From the NCBI GenBank assembly GCA_013399015.1, contig VWZX01008611.1, forward strand, positions 511,472-575,471: DNA of 64,000 nt. Direction: 5' to 3'. The stretch's first letter is position 1, and every line of letters starts with the position of its first letter. Origin of the DNA: Galbula dea. Its lineage: Eukaryota; Chordata; Aves; Piciformes; Galbulidae. The position numbers were made by a program, and so were the translations under genes. The notes beneath the pieces are model-generated. The model ran no database searches, was not told the origin of the DNA, and was given only the letters and a program-made list of their open reading frames with translations. Positions 41,362 through 51,569 of the stretch are shown here, piece after piece.

Positions 41362-44262
41362 ATGAGACTGACCCTAGATACAGCTCCTGCAGTTGTACAC
41401 CGGTGCCAGCGCAACCCACTGAGTACAGTCCCAGTAGCATAACTACCAAAACTGCTCCCCAGGTTGGATGTACTCTTCCTGTGCATCACTACAGCTTGGG
41501 ACTTGCCACCTTCGAGCATGGGGAGGGGAGGGAAGAGAGAGAAGACAAAGATAGCAGCAAGCACGTGGGAAAGGAGAGGAGAAACCTGCAGGAACAATCT
41601 TCTGTGGTTGCAACTAGTGGTTTCATCTTTGAGATAAACAAGGACATTTGCAGTTATGAGTAGCTTTTATGGTTTACTGCTATGTATGTTGGCAACTATA
41701 AAGTGTCATATACTATTATCTCATACCCTTAAACTTGGTCAGTTGAATGTATAATCTTTAGCTCCCTATGTGTTTAAGACTTATTTTTACCTACACAGTT
41801 ATATTTTTACATCTATGTTAGTTCACCAGTCAAAACATGATATGCATTACTTGGGTACAGATCCTTCCATTTTAATTCCACCTCCACTCAGTAACCAGTC
41901 ATGTTTGACTGATCTTTCCAGATTAAAAACTAAAAGGGAAAGGATATGTGGAATTTATTTGCAAATTCTCCTTGTTGAGCCCTGTCACTTTAGTGACAGC
42001 CCTCCCTGAATTCCCCCCTCCTCCGGATTTCAGAAGTGGCTGTAACCCTTTCCAGGCTGAACTCATTTTCTTTGGATCATTTCCCTGTTTGCCCTCACGT
42101 TCAGAGGCTGATCCTCAAAGCTTACATGTTTGTAATAAGCGTGTAATAAAGCTTATGTGTTTCCCTGCATGCCAGTGGATGTATCCTTAGTTGGTTCTCT
42201 CCAGTTTTTCCCTACCTGTGGCACTGTGTTGGGGTCTTGCCTGTTAACGTGACACTGCCTTAGTGCTGAGGCACCAACAGAAGTGTGCAATGGCCATGCC
42301 TGCTGTGCTGTGGATCTTGGAGGCTCTTTGTGCACAGAGCTGTGGGCAAGCTGCTCCAGAGCTGCAGGGGGACTGCTCGGACACCAGCTACGGGGCTGGG
42401 AGAACTGGGAGTGAAGTAAAGAGGCTGGAGCAAGCCTGCATGAGGACTTCAGAGATGCAGCAAGGTTGGACACATTGGGACCAGCAGCAGCTCATGTAGG
42501 TACGAGGGTTCTGCCAAGAATGGACTGTCCATCTCAACTGTTAGCCTTTAGCATGGGGAGGAGATTGTGTCCTAAGATAAATGCTACCTGAGCCTTAATT
42601 ACAGCCAGTCAAGGCTTTGACATATCACTCCAGGAAAACAAAGATCCCATGGTAAAAAGAGGTTTTGCCATTTCCTTTCACTTTGCTCCAGACTACTGAG
42701 ACCTCCAGTGCATAACTTCTGAGCCTTTCAGTTTCCCATTATTAGCTTCCTTCCAAAACATACTTTTTTCCTTGGGAACTAAGGACTGTTTGGTATCTAA
42801 AGCACTGCTTTGGCATGCAAGGTCCCAGGTATGTTCCTGGCTAACCTACAAGTTCCACTGACAGCCCAGCACCAGACCTTGCCCTGTTCCTTTGTCCTTT
42901 TCGCTCTGGATGTCGTTTCTGGCTGTCTTCTCTGGGAAAAACTCTGCAAGAGCTGAGAGTGAATGAGCATCCTTGGTAACATGCACGAAGATAGAACTGG
43001 CTATCAAGAAGGTAGATGTGGTTGGTGTGGTATGGCCTCGCTGTAAAAATCAGGCTTAGCACAGCTGGGGTAAGGAGCTGAGGGCATGTTTGGTGCCAGT
43101 GGGTCACTGTGGCTTGACAGACCACCACAGGTTTGTGTCTGCTGGAAGGTGAGAGACTTGCTCTTTTCCCAGTGTGAAACACAACCTCTGCTGCAGCAAC
43201 AGAGGATTACACATCCCAGAGTGACATAAAACACCAGGGATAGGGGTGGATAAACACAGCACCTCAAGGGTCCAGCTGCAGACTGAGGTGGATCTGTCCC
43301 TCTCGGCACCACTCCTCTTTTCCCACTGCCCAGGTGTCAAGAGCAGCACTTGAAAGGCCTTTCCCGTGGGGTGAGGAGAGTGGTGAGATAGGATCACAAA
43401 CCTCCAAGTGTGTTCTGCTTCCTTCTAGGGTCTTGAGGGAAACCCTCAGCTGAGGGAACAGAAGAGTTTGTGTCACTGCCAGATAAGAAATGTTTTAAAG
43501 GAAGAGCATTAGAGGAAAGGGGGGAAAAAAAACCCTCAACAACAAAAAAAAGGGGGGGGGTTGGAGAAGGGAGGGATATTTACAGTGTGGGAAATGAGAG
43601 CTTTATCAGGAGTTTTGTGGGGAGATAAGGAGCTGGACTGGCTCATCTCGACGCGGCATGGACACACTTGCTGCCTTTGAGCCTCTCAGGAAAGAGCAAA
43701 AGGAGCTGCTGACATTTCTGCTTAAAAGGAGGAATCAATGAATCTTTGTTTCCCTCTGCCTGCTTGTTTGACCTTATTGTGCTGTGGAACAGAACAGATA
43801 GAAAAGAGAAAGGGTGAGGGGAGAGGGGATTCGTGCTCGTAAAATCCCAGACAAGATCACAGCTCTCTGATCACCGCTGGAGATGTGATTATTTGGTGGT
43901 GGTTGTCCTGTTTGCCGCTGCTGCTGCTCATTTCTGATTCCTGCCTTGCTGTAATAAGTCACAGTCTTTCCACCCATCACCCCTCTATTGACAGGCAAAT
44001 GTCACCCACGTTTGATTGACATCCATTGCTCCTGAATGCAGAAGTATGATTTAGGAATCAATCCTGTTTGTGTATTTAAACAGCTCTTTGTGTACCTTCT
44101 ATATCTGTAAACAGGACAAGTTCCTTCCTATTTTTCTCGGGAGAAATGCTTCTAACATAGCACATTCACCTTCCCATTCAGTCACAGAGGTGCCTACTAG
44201 CCCTTGGGGCAGGAGAAACCTCACACACACAGAGAAAGAACAAAACAGACACTCCCCCCCCC

Positions 44263-44293
<31 letters not shown>

Positions 44294-44400
44294 NNNNNNN
44301 NNNNNNNNNNNNNNNNNNNNNNNNNNNNNNNNNNNNNNNNNNNNNNNNNNNNNNNNNNNNNNNNNNNNNNNNNNNNNNNNNNNNNNNNNNNNNNNNNNNN
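44294..44400. other. Assembly gap (107 N)
   Basis: All bases are N. The gap is flanked on the left by C10 and then A30 (44254-44293), and on the right by a GGAAA pentamer array. The missing DNA is probably purine-rich satellite or microsatellite, and the gap length may be nominal. Confidence 0.99.
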
Positions 44401-44467
44401 AAGGAAAGGAAAGGAAAGGAAAGGAAAGGAAAGGAAAGGAAAGGAAAGGAAAGGAAAGGAAAGGGGG
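44401..44467 (+). repeat. (GGAAA)n microsatellite
   Basis: About 12 perfect copies of the pentamer GGAAA/AAGGA run to 44463 and end in a G8 run. It lies about 800 bp upstream of the C1QL3 promoter and continues into the assembly gap, so its full length is unknown. Confidence 0.97.
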
Positions 44468-45108
44468 GGGAGAAAGGAAAGAAAAAGCATTTAAAAAAAC
44501 CTGAAAACCTGGGGTGTAACAAACGGCTTTGGTGCCCCGGAGTTAAGCCAGAGAGAGGTTTTTATCACGCTCAGGCATCTGTTGATCTGCATATGCCTCG
44601 CTCTTGCCTTTGGACGCTAAAGAAGAGGGAACTTTTTCCCCGGTGGCTGGCGATGGCACCGGGAGACACTGTAGCCGGGGACGAGGATCTCAGTTTTAAC
44701 CCACAGAAAGAAGTGTTTCCTTCTCTGCCTTTATGGCTGCGACCGGGGAGTAGGGAAGAGGGAGATCCGAGATGGTGAGAGGTGCTAACCTCTATTACTG
44801 CAGGAGGTACATTTTCAAATCACTTCCACCTGGGCTGTGGGTGACCGTAGAACATCCTTACATTTAAAGCAGTATTCCCCGGAAAACTCTAACATGGCAG
44901 AGTGGCCTCGGGGAAGCGTTTAAGCAGGAGGTGGATTGACCTTCTAATTCTCGATCGGTGACCTGGAGGGTACCCAGAGGCTGCTAAGCACATCTCTTCC
45001 TTTCGGTCTGCTTCAGAAAGAGCTGTCATCGCAAGATGCAGCTACTGAAGCTCACGATTTCGCTGTTCATCCGTTTGCGGGAGGGGTGGGGGAAGGAGAG
45101 AGGAGGGG
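44468..45108. other. Distal 5' flank of C1QL3
   Basis: Sequence of rising GC content leading to the CpG island. No repeat or exon is recognised. Lack of repeats this close to a developmental neuronal gene makes promoter-proximal regulatory sites likely, but I cannot name any with confidence. Confidence 0.5.
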
Positions 45109-45126
45109 GGGAAATATATATTTCCC
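45109..45126. promoter_or_regulatory. 18-bp perfect palindrome with AT core upstream of C1QL3
   Basis: GGGAAATATATATTTCCC equals its own reverse complement. It lies about 105 bp upstream of the first TATA-like box of C1QL3, between a G-rich strand run and normal-composition DNA. It could bind a dimeric factor or be an alternative TATA element; both are guesses. Confidence 0.5.
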
Positions 45127-45230
45127 ACACTGCCAGAGTAATGCCAAACTCTCTGTGAGTGGGAAGAGCAGAGCAGATGCTGGGATGAGATGCCAAAGCA
45201 GCTCCCCTTTCCCCTGCGCTTTTGGGTGCC

Positions 45231-45237
45231 TATAAAT
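45231..45237 (+). promoter_or_regulatory. C1QL3: TATA-like box, upstream C1QL3 promoter candidate
   Basis: TATAAAT at the left edge of the CpG island. Transcription from it would start near 45260 and give a 5' UTR of about 565 nt. No ATG in any frame lies between there and the C1QL3 start codon. Confidence 0.45.
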
Positions 45238-45511
45238 TGCTCCAGCGCGCTCGTTAGCCTCCTCCTTCCCTGGCAGGTGGCACCCGGGCAGGATCCTGCT
45301 ATCCTCCGGCTCTCGGCGGCGGGTCCCAGGGCGGCGGGTCCCTGGACGGCGGGAGGCAGGTCCCTGCTGAGGGCTGTCGTCTCTGCGAAGACAAAAAAGA
45401 GAGAGAGCGAGTAGACGAGCGGGGCGATCGCGAGAGCAAAGGCAAGTTCCAGGAAAAGTTGACTCGGACTGGCACAACCTGCAAAAAAAAAAAGTCGATC
45501 GCCAGCGGGAG

Positions 45512-45519
45512 CATAAAAG
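45512..45519 (+). promoter_or_regulatory. C1QL3: TATA-like box, downstream C1QL3 promoter candidate
   Basis: CATAAAAG inside the CpG island. A start about 30 nt downstream would fall near 45545 and give a 5' UTR of about 280 nt. It competes with the box at 45231, and both may be used; the sequence alone cannot decide. Confidence 0.4.
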
Positions 45520-45825
45520 TGCGGTCGGCCGAGGCGCGGCGGCAGCAGCGATCCCGCTCCGCTCTTCTTCGCTCCCTCCCGGCGTCCGCAGCCGCAGCAG
45601 CGCAGCGCCGCGACCCGCCGGCAGCCCTCCGGCCCCGGCAGCGGGAGGGCGGCCAAGCCCCGACAGAGCCGAGCTCCAGCGGGCTCGGCGGATTTTCGGC
45701 TCTGAGGAGGTCCCCGACCAACCATCAAGATTTTGTCCAAAAGCAGACAGGAGGATCGCCCTGCGCTGAGCCGGCTGGTGGGCAGCAGGCGCCGGCTGAT
45801 CGCGGCCGGCGCCCTGGGGGTGGTG

Positions 45826-46413
45826 ATGGTGCTGCTGCTGGTCATCCTCATCCCGGTGTTGGTCAGCTCGGCGGGGACCTCGGCGCACTACGAGATGCTG
45901 GGCACCTGCCGGATGGTCTGCGACCCCTACGGCGGCACCAAGGCGCCCAGCACGGCGGCCACGCCCGACCGCGGGCTGATGCAGTCCCTGCCCACCTTCA
46001 TCCAGGGGCCCAAGGGGGAGGCCGGCCGGCCGGGAAAAGCGGGGCCCCGCGGGCCACCGGGGGAGCCGGGTCCGCCCGGCCCGGTGGGGCCGCCGGGGGA
46101 GAAGGGCGAGCCGGGACGGCAGGGCCTGCCGGGACCCCCCGGGGCACCGGGGCTAAACGCGGCAGGGGCTATCAGCGCCGCCACATACAGCACCGTGCCC
46201 AAGATTGCCTTCTACGCCGGGCTGAAGCGGCAGCACGAGGGCTACGAGGTGCTCAAGTTCGACGACGTGGTCACCAACCTGGGCAACCACTACGACCCTA
46301 CCACCGGCAAGTTCACCTGCTCCATCCCCGGCATCTACTTCTTCACCTACCATGTGCTCATGCGGGGCGGTGACGGCACCAGCATGTGGGCAGACCTCTG
46401 CAAGAACAACCAG
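45826..46413 (+). CDS. C1QL3: C1QL3 coding exon 1
   Basis: 196 codons from the start Met to ...LCKNNQ, covering the signal peptide, N-terminal cysteines, all the collagen-like repeats and the first half of the C1q domain. It ends in CAG followed by a GT donor at 46414-46415. The Gly-X-Y stretch makes the exon very GC-rich. Confidence 0.96.
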
Positions 46414-49400
46414 GTGGGCCAGGGAGAGAGCCGGGACGGGACGGGAAGGGAAGGGAAGGGAGCAGGGCCCGGGAGAGGAGCGGAGGCCGGGAGCCAGCCG
46501 GGACGGGACGGGAGCAGAGGCCGGGAGTACTGGGATGTGAGGAGAGAAGAGCCCCGGAGAACTGGGATAGGAGGTGAGCAGGGCAGAGAGAACCGGGACG
46601 AATGGGGAGCAGTGCCTGGAAGAAAGCAGGGCAGGGAGATCCGGGACGGTAGCAGGGTCTGGGAGGTGGAAGCAGGGAGTCTCCGGTCGGTGCCAGACTC
46701 CCTGAGGGGGCAGGTGCTGTGAGGGGAGCGGGCGGAGCGGGGCGGGGTGCGGGAGGCGGCTGGAGGCGGCGCAGGAGAAGTGGGGCCCGAAGCCGGCGAA
46801 CCGCCAGGAGGGAGCCGAAAGTGGCTGAGGGGAGCGCAGCCGGCGAGGACCGCGCGGCTGTGCTCTGCCTGGAGCCTGGAGAGCCCTGCAGCGCCGGGGG
46901 GTACCCATCCGGGGCCGCTCCGGGCTGCCTGGTGAGTGAGGCTTCCATCCGCTCCGTTCCGAGAGCCATGCCGCTGGCGTTCGCTGGCACCCAGAGGTCG
47001 GAGCGGCACTGACCGGAGTCCTGTTCGCCGCTCCGGTGCCCGCTGCCAGCACCCGGAAGAGAGCCGAAGTGCGATCGGGCGGTGGCGCAAGCAGCGCTGC
47101 CCCGAGGGGGTGAGCGGGACCCGGAGTTCGAATTTTACCGTGAAAGAAGCGGGGGACGGTACGGGGCAGGGCTCGGCACGGTGCTCGCACCGAGCGGGGA
47201 CCTGGTGTGACACGCTCATCTCCCGGTGGGAAGCGAGGTTCCCTCTGCCAGGGACAGCCGGTAACCGTGAGAGCTCGGGGACAGCCACTAACCGTATGGG
47301 CTCCCGGGAGAGCTAGTAACCGCGAGAGCTCGGCCCTTGCCGTGCCCTGGAGACACTCGGCCAGCACCGGCATGGCCTCGGGCCGCAGCTCGCTGGAAAC
47401 CATTAAAGGTTTGAAAGACAGAGGAACGATCCGGTTTAATTAGGATACAAGTTTCCATTGCGCTAGCAGAGGTTGTGCCTGGAGCGTTGCCCCGCGGGAG
47501 CCGTTCCTGGCGGTTCACAGACCTCGAGAGGTGGGACACAGCTGAGATACCGCGTAGCGGATAGTACCGCAGGTTACCGGCCACCCCTCCCACCTGGGGC
47601 AGCGTCTCCGGGAGCACCGGGAGCAGCCCCGTACCGGCCTTTCGGCTGCCAGGTTACCGCGCTGTGCCGTGTCCTGTGAGCCCCGAGGCCGGCGGTGCCC
47701 TCTCCCGGGGCACCTCACCCTCCGGCGGGCTGGGCTGTGCCGGTCGAGCCGCTCCACATCCTGTCCCTGGGGCTGAGCATCGGAGCCCGTGCCCCCTTCG
47801 AGCCGCGTAGGGGGCAGAGGGGTTCCTTCGTTTGCTGTCCCTTCCCTCCCTCCCTCCATCCCTTCCTCCTTCCCCGGGAAGCATCGCTCCAGGGCCGGCT
47901 GTGCTCAGCCCGGTGGCCAGTACAGCTACCCGATATGGATGCCGGTGGCTTCGCAGAACTACTGTGAAAATAGAATAATGAGAGCATCAGTAGCAGTTAA
48001 TTAAATTAGAATGTGTCTACCGTAAATACTCTTTCTCAGCAGATAAACCAGGACCAGTAAAACCAAGTACATTGCAGTATGGTCACTTGGATTCCATCAT
48101 ACAAAGGCAATATTGACCACCACCAGAATACTGTTTTACTGCAATCAAAACATTGATTTATGTTTTACTCCTATTTTTAAAAAGTGTTTATTTTCCCAGA
48201 TCCTGAAAAATAAATACATAACAGTGCTTTTTAAAAAGTAACCAATTATAAATATAAAATTGATCCTGAAGTCTAACTGTTCCCAAATATAATTGCTCCC
48301 AGTACCAGACATGAGACAATTAAACTTGCAGTGATTCAAAGGAAAAACAAGGGCAGGGTTTCTCTATGTGTATTTGTACATAACTACACAAAGCTAAGTA
48401 TTTAGGTAAATAAACTGTTCAAAACTGATGCATAGTTTTAATGCAGCAGTGTCTCTGATTACAATTTTCTACGTGAAACATTAAAGGCTGATGCGATGTG
48501 ATAGCAGTTAACTTTGTGTGCTATTTGTGAGAAAGTTCAGAAATTGTGGAAGTAAGTCATTAAATGATTTCTGGCAAAGATAACATGATAAATTCAGTGT
48601 TAACTACCAAAGATGAAACCCAAACCGCTGGAAAGTGTGTGACTTACAGAAAAAAAAAATTCCTAAGCAATGCACAGAAGGAATCTGAAGGTCTTCACTT
48701 TTAACACATTGCTTTCTGTAATGGTTATAAGGTTGAAGAGGGAAGTGCTGAGATCCCAAAGCTTAGCTAGTATGTGTGTGCAGCCTGAAAGCATAACTTC
48801 ATGCAAGAGGAGGTAAGCGCTCATGCAACTTACGAAATGTGTAGTCCCTTAATGGTTTAATTCTCAGATACATTTAGCTTCTTGCAGCAGGACACTGAGG
48901 ATTCACCTGAAACTGTTCTCCCGGGCTCCAAAAAAGAAATGGCTCTGGCTAAGCAAACAAGGAGGTAAAACCTAGGGATAGCACCTTGGAGTTTACATGA
49001 CGTGTTTATACTGAGGGCAGCAAGATCCACACTTTGGTTTCTGGACTTTCAAGACCCAGAATCTTTTTTCCTTCAGCCAATACTTACTGTCTAGAATCTT
49101 ACAAATGAAACAGCTATCGCTGTTGTAATCAGTGTCCATATGCTGGCTCCCTCAGGGTAGTAACTAACACAATTTGAATTCTCCTTTACTATCTACAGGA
49201 AAAACCCCACACTTTAGACAAATCCATAAAGTGGCATTTCATTATAACATAAGTGGAAATTTGTAAAGTAATTTAAACCATTTGCTTGCCAGTATGCAAG
49301 GTACCAATTATCTGTAGTGAAAGATTTTCTACCTCATCATCTATAGCTGTTTTATTCCTTCCCATTTGCCCTTTCCATTCATGCTACCAGTTATTTCCTT

Positions 49401-51063
49401 TGGAGGGTAATGCCAGGGCTAATGGCCCAAAGCCTTTAGCTGCACCCTGCCAGTCATTAACCCAGAGGAAACGCTCTCTGTTACAGTAATTATTGCTTCA
49501 GCTAACAGATCACCCTGTAAACACCACCAGCCATTCCTGAGCAGGAAGTCCCAGAACAGTTGTGGTTTATGTGTCAGTTGAATTTGCAGACTGACACACT
49601 TTGATGAGCCTTCCTCACACTTCTCACAGGATGTCTAGAGTCTCCACCATGATTTTTAAGCTGCATACTGCTGTAAGACCCTGCATGGTAAAAAAACCAC
49701 CCTCCTTTTTAACATCTTAGTATTAATGTGAGACCATATCTCATGAAAATTTAATTTGGAAATTTATCATTTAAACTTTGAAAGGAATCCATGGAAATCT
49801 GTGACTTATAGCCCATTTTTTTCAGCTCAGAACAGATAAAACCCCTCACACAGCACACCAGGTCATGCATTATTACTTAGTTCAGGTTTGCAGTACCACT
49901 AAATCACTTACTGCTCCCTAACTATGCTAGAACAAAGACAAGCAACAAGATGATGTGTTACACTGAAATAAATCACACACAACTAAGTTTAAATATTTTA
50001 CCAAACAGAGTCAAATTATATATAAGTGATTTGGAGACTGACAATAGCACAGGCTATTCACTGCTGGAAAACAACATACAGCTTGAAATTACACGTTGCT
50101 GCCACTTTGCTAGTGAAACGTGGGTAGAGCCCTTCCCAAATCTTTGTTCGCGAAGCCTAGCCATGATGATGATGAGAATAGCAAAGGAGAAATGGGGGAA
50201 AAATACATGTTTAAGTGAAAGTTGCAAATGAAAAGTCCTTAATTACTTGTAAATTCCAAAAGCTTTTTTAAAGCAGACAGCGACTCGCTGTGATTTTCCA
50301 GACATTCTTCCCTTACAACACATGGAAATGAAAAGGTTTGCTTACTGAAATCTCTCAGTGGCAGTTTTCTTAACACCTCTCAGGGTCCTTACCTGCCTGT
50401 GTGCTCTGGAGTGGGGATGGCTGGGGGAGGGTGGGTGCTGCTTGTGTTCCCTGTACGGCACAAACCTATTAGCAGTGTGGCAATGAATTGCCTCTGGAGA
50501 CAGTCCAGCCTGGTATTGATGGGGCCCCACTGCAGACCCTCACCAACATCCATCCCTTGTCCTTCTGGAGTTACACCAGTGTAAATGGGAACAGAACCAG
50601 ACTCAGTTCTCCCACTTCCAGCTCTTATTCCTTACATGTTTAAAAAAGACTCCAAGCATCTACAGGAGAGTAAGCAGTTGTGTGTTATCAGCTGGCTGAG
50701 GAAGGACCATGTTACTGTTTCAGCTTCAAATGTTGTACTGTAGGAGAAAACAAGCAACAACCTGAGGAAAAAACCCTGCAATGTATGTCACCAGACATCT
50801 GAAGTGGGAACTCGTGCATGCTGAATAGAACATGGAGGCTATGCTTTCATTTCACCTCACCAGTGATTCTGTGTTTCACGCAGGTTCGAGCTAGCGCAAT
50901 TGCTCAGGATGCTGATCAGAACTACGACTACGCCAGTAACAGCGTGGTTCTTCATCTGGAGCCCGGAGATGAAGTTTACATTAAATTAGATGGAGGAAAA
51001 GCACATGGAGGAAACAACAACAAATACAGCACATTTTCTGGATTTATTATTTATGCTGACTGA
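45826..51063 (+). CDS. C1QL3: C1QL3 (complement C1q-like 3), complete gene, two coding exons
   Basis: Coding exons 45826-46413 and 50884-51063 join in phase 0 to give 255 residues, the family's usual length. C1QL3 is a secreted, oligomeric C1q/TNF-superfamily protein made by neurons. It organises synapses, with the adhesion GPCR ADGRB3 (BAI3) as known receptor. Visible order: signal peptide, residues 1-20 (MVLLLVILIPVLV core); Cys28 and Cys32 in GTCRMVCDPY, used for inter-chain disulfides in the family; 16 Gly-X-Y triplets, residues 61-108; globular C1q domain from about 120 to 255, ending SGFIIYAD. The ATG at 45826 has G at -3 and +4 (strong context) and matches the mammalian start as I recall it. 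No upstream ATG exists in the island. It looks near-identical to the mammalian protein, as expected under strong constraint. Confidence 0.97.
46433..46460 (+). repeat. C1QL3: Six-tract G-quadruplex motif after the C1QL3 donor site
   Basis: GGG begins at 46433, 46438, 46443, 46448, 46453 and 46458, each separated by exactly two bases (AC or AA). This fits a very compact G-quadruplex on the coding strand, hence also in the pre-mRNA, starting 19 nt after the splice donor. Further G-tracts follow to about 46512. Confidence 0.85.
50116..50176 (+). mobile_element. 3' tail of a non-CR1 LINE, ending in (ATG)n
   Basis: The 21 bases at 50116-50136 are identical to the last 21 bases of the window (63980-64000), where they contain the stop codon of a LINE ORF. 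Here the sequence runs on through 'aaatctttgttcgcgaagcc' and finishes in an ATGATGATGATGA microsatellite at 50162-50174. So this is a heavily 5'-truncated copy of the same element, showing its very short 3' UTR and its tail. I found no clear target-site duplication. Confidence 0.75.
50884..51063 (+). CDS. C1QL3: C1QL3 coding exon 2
   Basis: 59 codons plus TGA (51061-51063), from VRASAIAQDADQNYD to SGFIIYAD. These are the C-terminal strands of the C1q domain, including the LEPGDEVYIKL stretch. The acceptor is a pyrimidine-rich run ending in CAG at 50881-50883. Confidence 0.97.
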   Translation, partial: VRASAIAQDADQNYDYASNSVVLHLEPGDEVYIKLDGGKAHGGNNNKYSTFSGFIIYAD

Positions 51064-51565
51064 TCATGAGCTAAAACTAAGACCCACCAAACCAGTCCAA
51101 AAATGAAGCTTGCTCTTCTCAGCAACGGATTGGCATGGCAAAGGTCAATGAGTAAAGCACCCCAGCAGCGAGCAACCACCGAACACCTCCAGAGTGGGGG
51201 GAAAAAGTTGAATGCTACCTGATTCACATCTGTACACCACAGAGAAACCTTACCTTAAAACATGACAAACCCTGTTAAACAGATGTGTGATCCACTACCG
51301 CCAAAGCAAATACTTCATTGTCAGTGTCTGTGTGAATGAAGTCCTGCATAGATCAAATTTTTATAGGAAAGAAACAACCAAACACCTAGGGACGCTGAGT
51401 TACTTCTTCAGTGTATATGATACTTTGATGTGTTATGATCTTGCTGCTTTATCCATACTTCAGCTTTGGTTCTTGTGACTTACTTGCTAACAAATGATGC
51501 TTGGAGTCCACTCATAGTGTGGTGAGGAATGAGTTTACAATAAAAGGAAGAGGTAATCAAAACAT
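51064..51565 (+). other. C1QL3: C1QL3 3' UTR (proximal form)
   Basis: Non-coding sequence after the stop, up to about 20 nt past the AATAAA at 51539. A second AATAAA at 52055-52060 could give a longer form. The end is estimated. Confidence 0.6.
51539..51544 (+). terminator. C1QL3: C1QL3 polyadenylation signal AATAAA
   Basis: First canonical AATAAA after the stop codon (476 nt downstream), followed by T-rich DNA at 51566-51615. An alternative AATAAA is at 52055. Confidence 0.6.
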
Positions 51566-51569
51566 ACTT

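Larger units (their letters stand above)
31226..44293. other. Intergenic desert upstream of C1QL3
   Basis: About 13 kb with no recognisable exon. AT-rich, repeat-poor stretches at 31226-31620, 40060-40170, 40600-40830 and 43600-44200 are candidates for conserved regulatory DNA (see findings). Low-complexity tracts are a 22-A run at 36853-36874, a 19-G run ending in an unresolved base at 41342-41361, and a mixed A/G run at 43520-43560. The remaining short frames on both strands show no family signature. Confidence 0.6.
45220..47930 (+). promoter_or_regulatory. C1QL3: CpG island covering C1QL3 promoter, exon 1 and start of intron
   Basis: GC content and CpG density jump from about 45240 (for example 'gcgatcgcgagagc', 'gtcggccgaggcgcggcgg') and stay high to about 47930, where AT-rich intron begins abruptly. 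The island includes the 5' UTR, coding exon 1 and roughly 1.5 kb of intron. This is typical of a vertebrate brain-expressed gene kept under broad chromatin control. Long antisense frames here (up to 416 codons) are by-products of the GC bias. Boundaries were judged by eye. Confidence 0.85.
46414..50883 (+). other. C1QL3: C1QL3 intron
   Basis: GT at 46414 and AG at 50882-50883, about 4.47 kb, phase 0. The first 1.5 kb belongs to the CpG island and begins with a G-tract array (see next entry). From about 47950 it becomes AT-rich and unremarkable except for a LINE 3' tail at 50116-50176. Confidence 0.93.

Noticed and set aside
45459..46373. 304-codon + strand frame overlapping C1QL3 exon 1
   Set aside because: It is a shifted-frame shadow of the C1QL3 coding exon and has no start in a sensible context.
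46414..46722. Read-through of C1QL3 exon 1 into the intron for about 102 codons
   Set aside because: The residues are low-complexity Gly/Arg/Glu from the G-tract array, and the C1q domain would be cut in half. The GT donor and a perfect exon 2 explain the gene better.
46153..47403. 416-codon open frame on the minus strand, the longest frame in the window, and overlapping long minus-strand frames at 45042-45888, 46347-47288 and 46358-46990
   Set aside because: They are antisense to the C1QL3 exon and CpG island, several overlap each other in different frames, and they are Pro/Ser/Arg-rich without domain motifs. GC-rich DNA produces such frames by chance.
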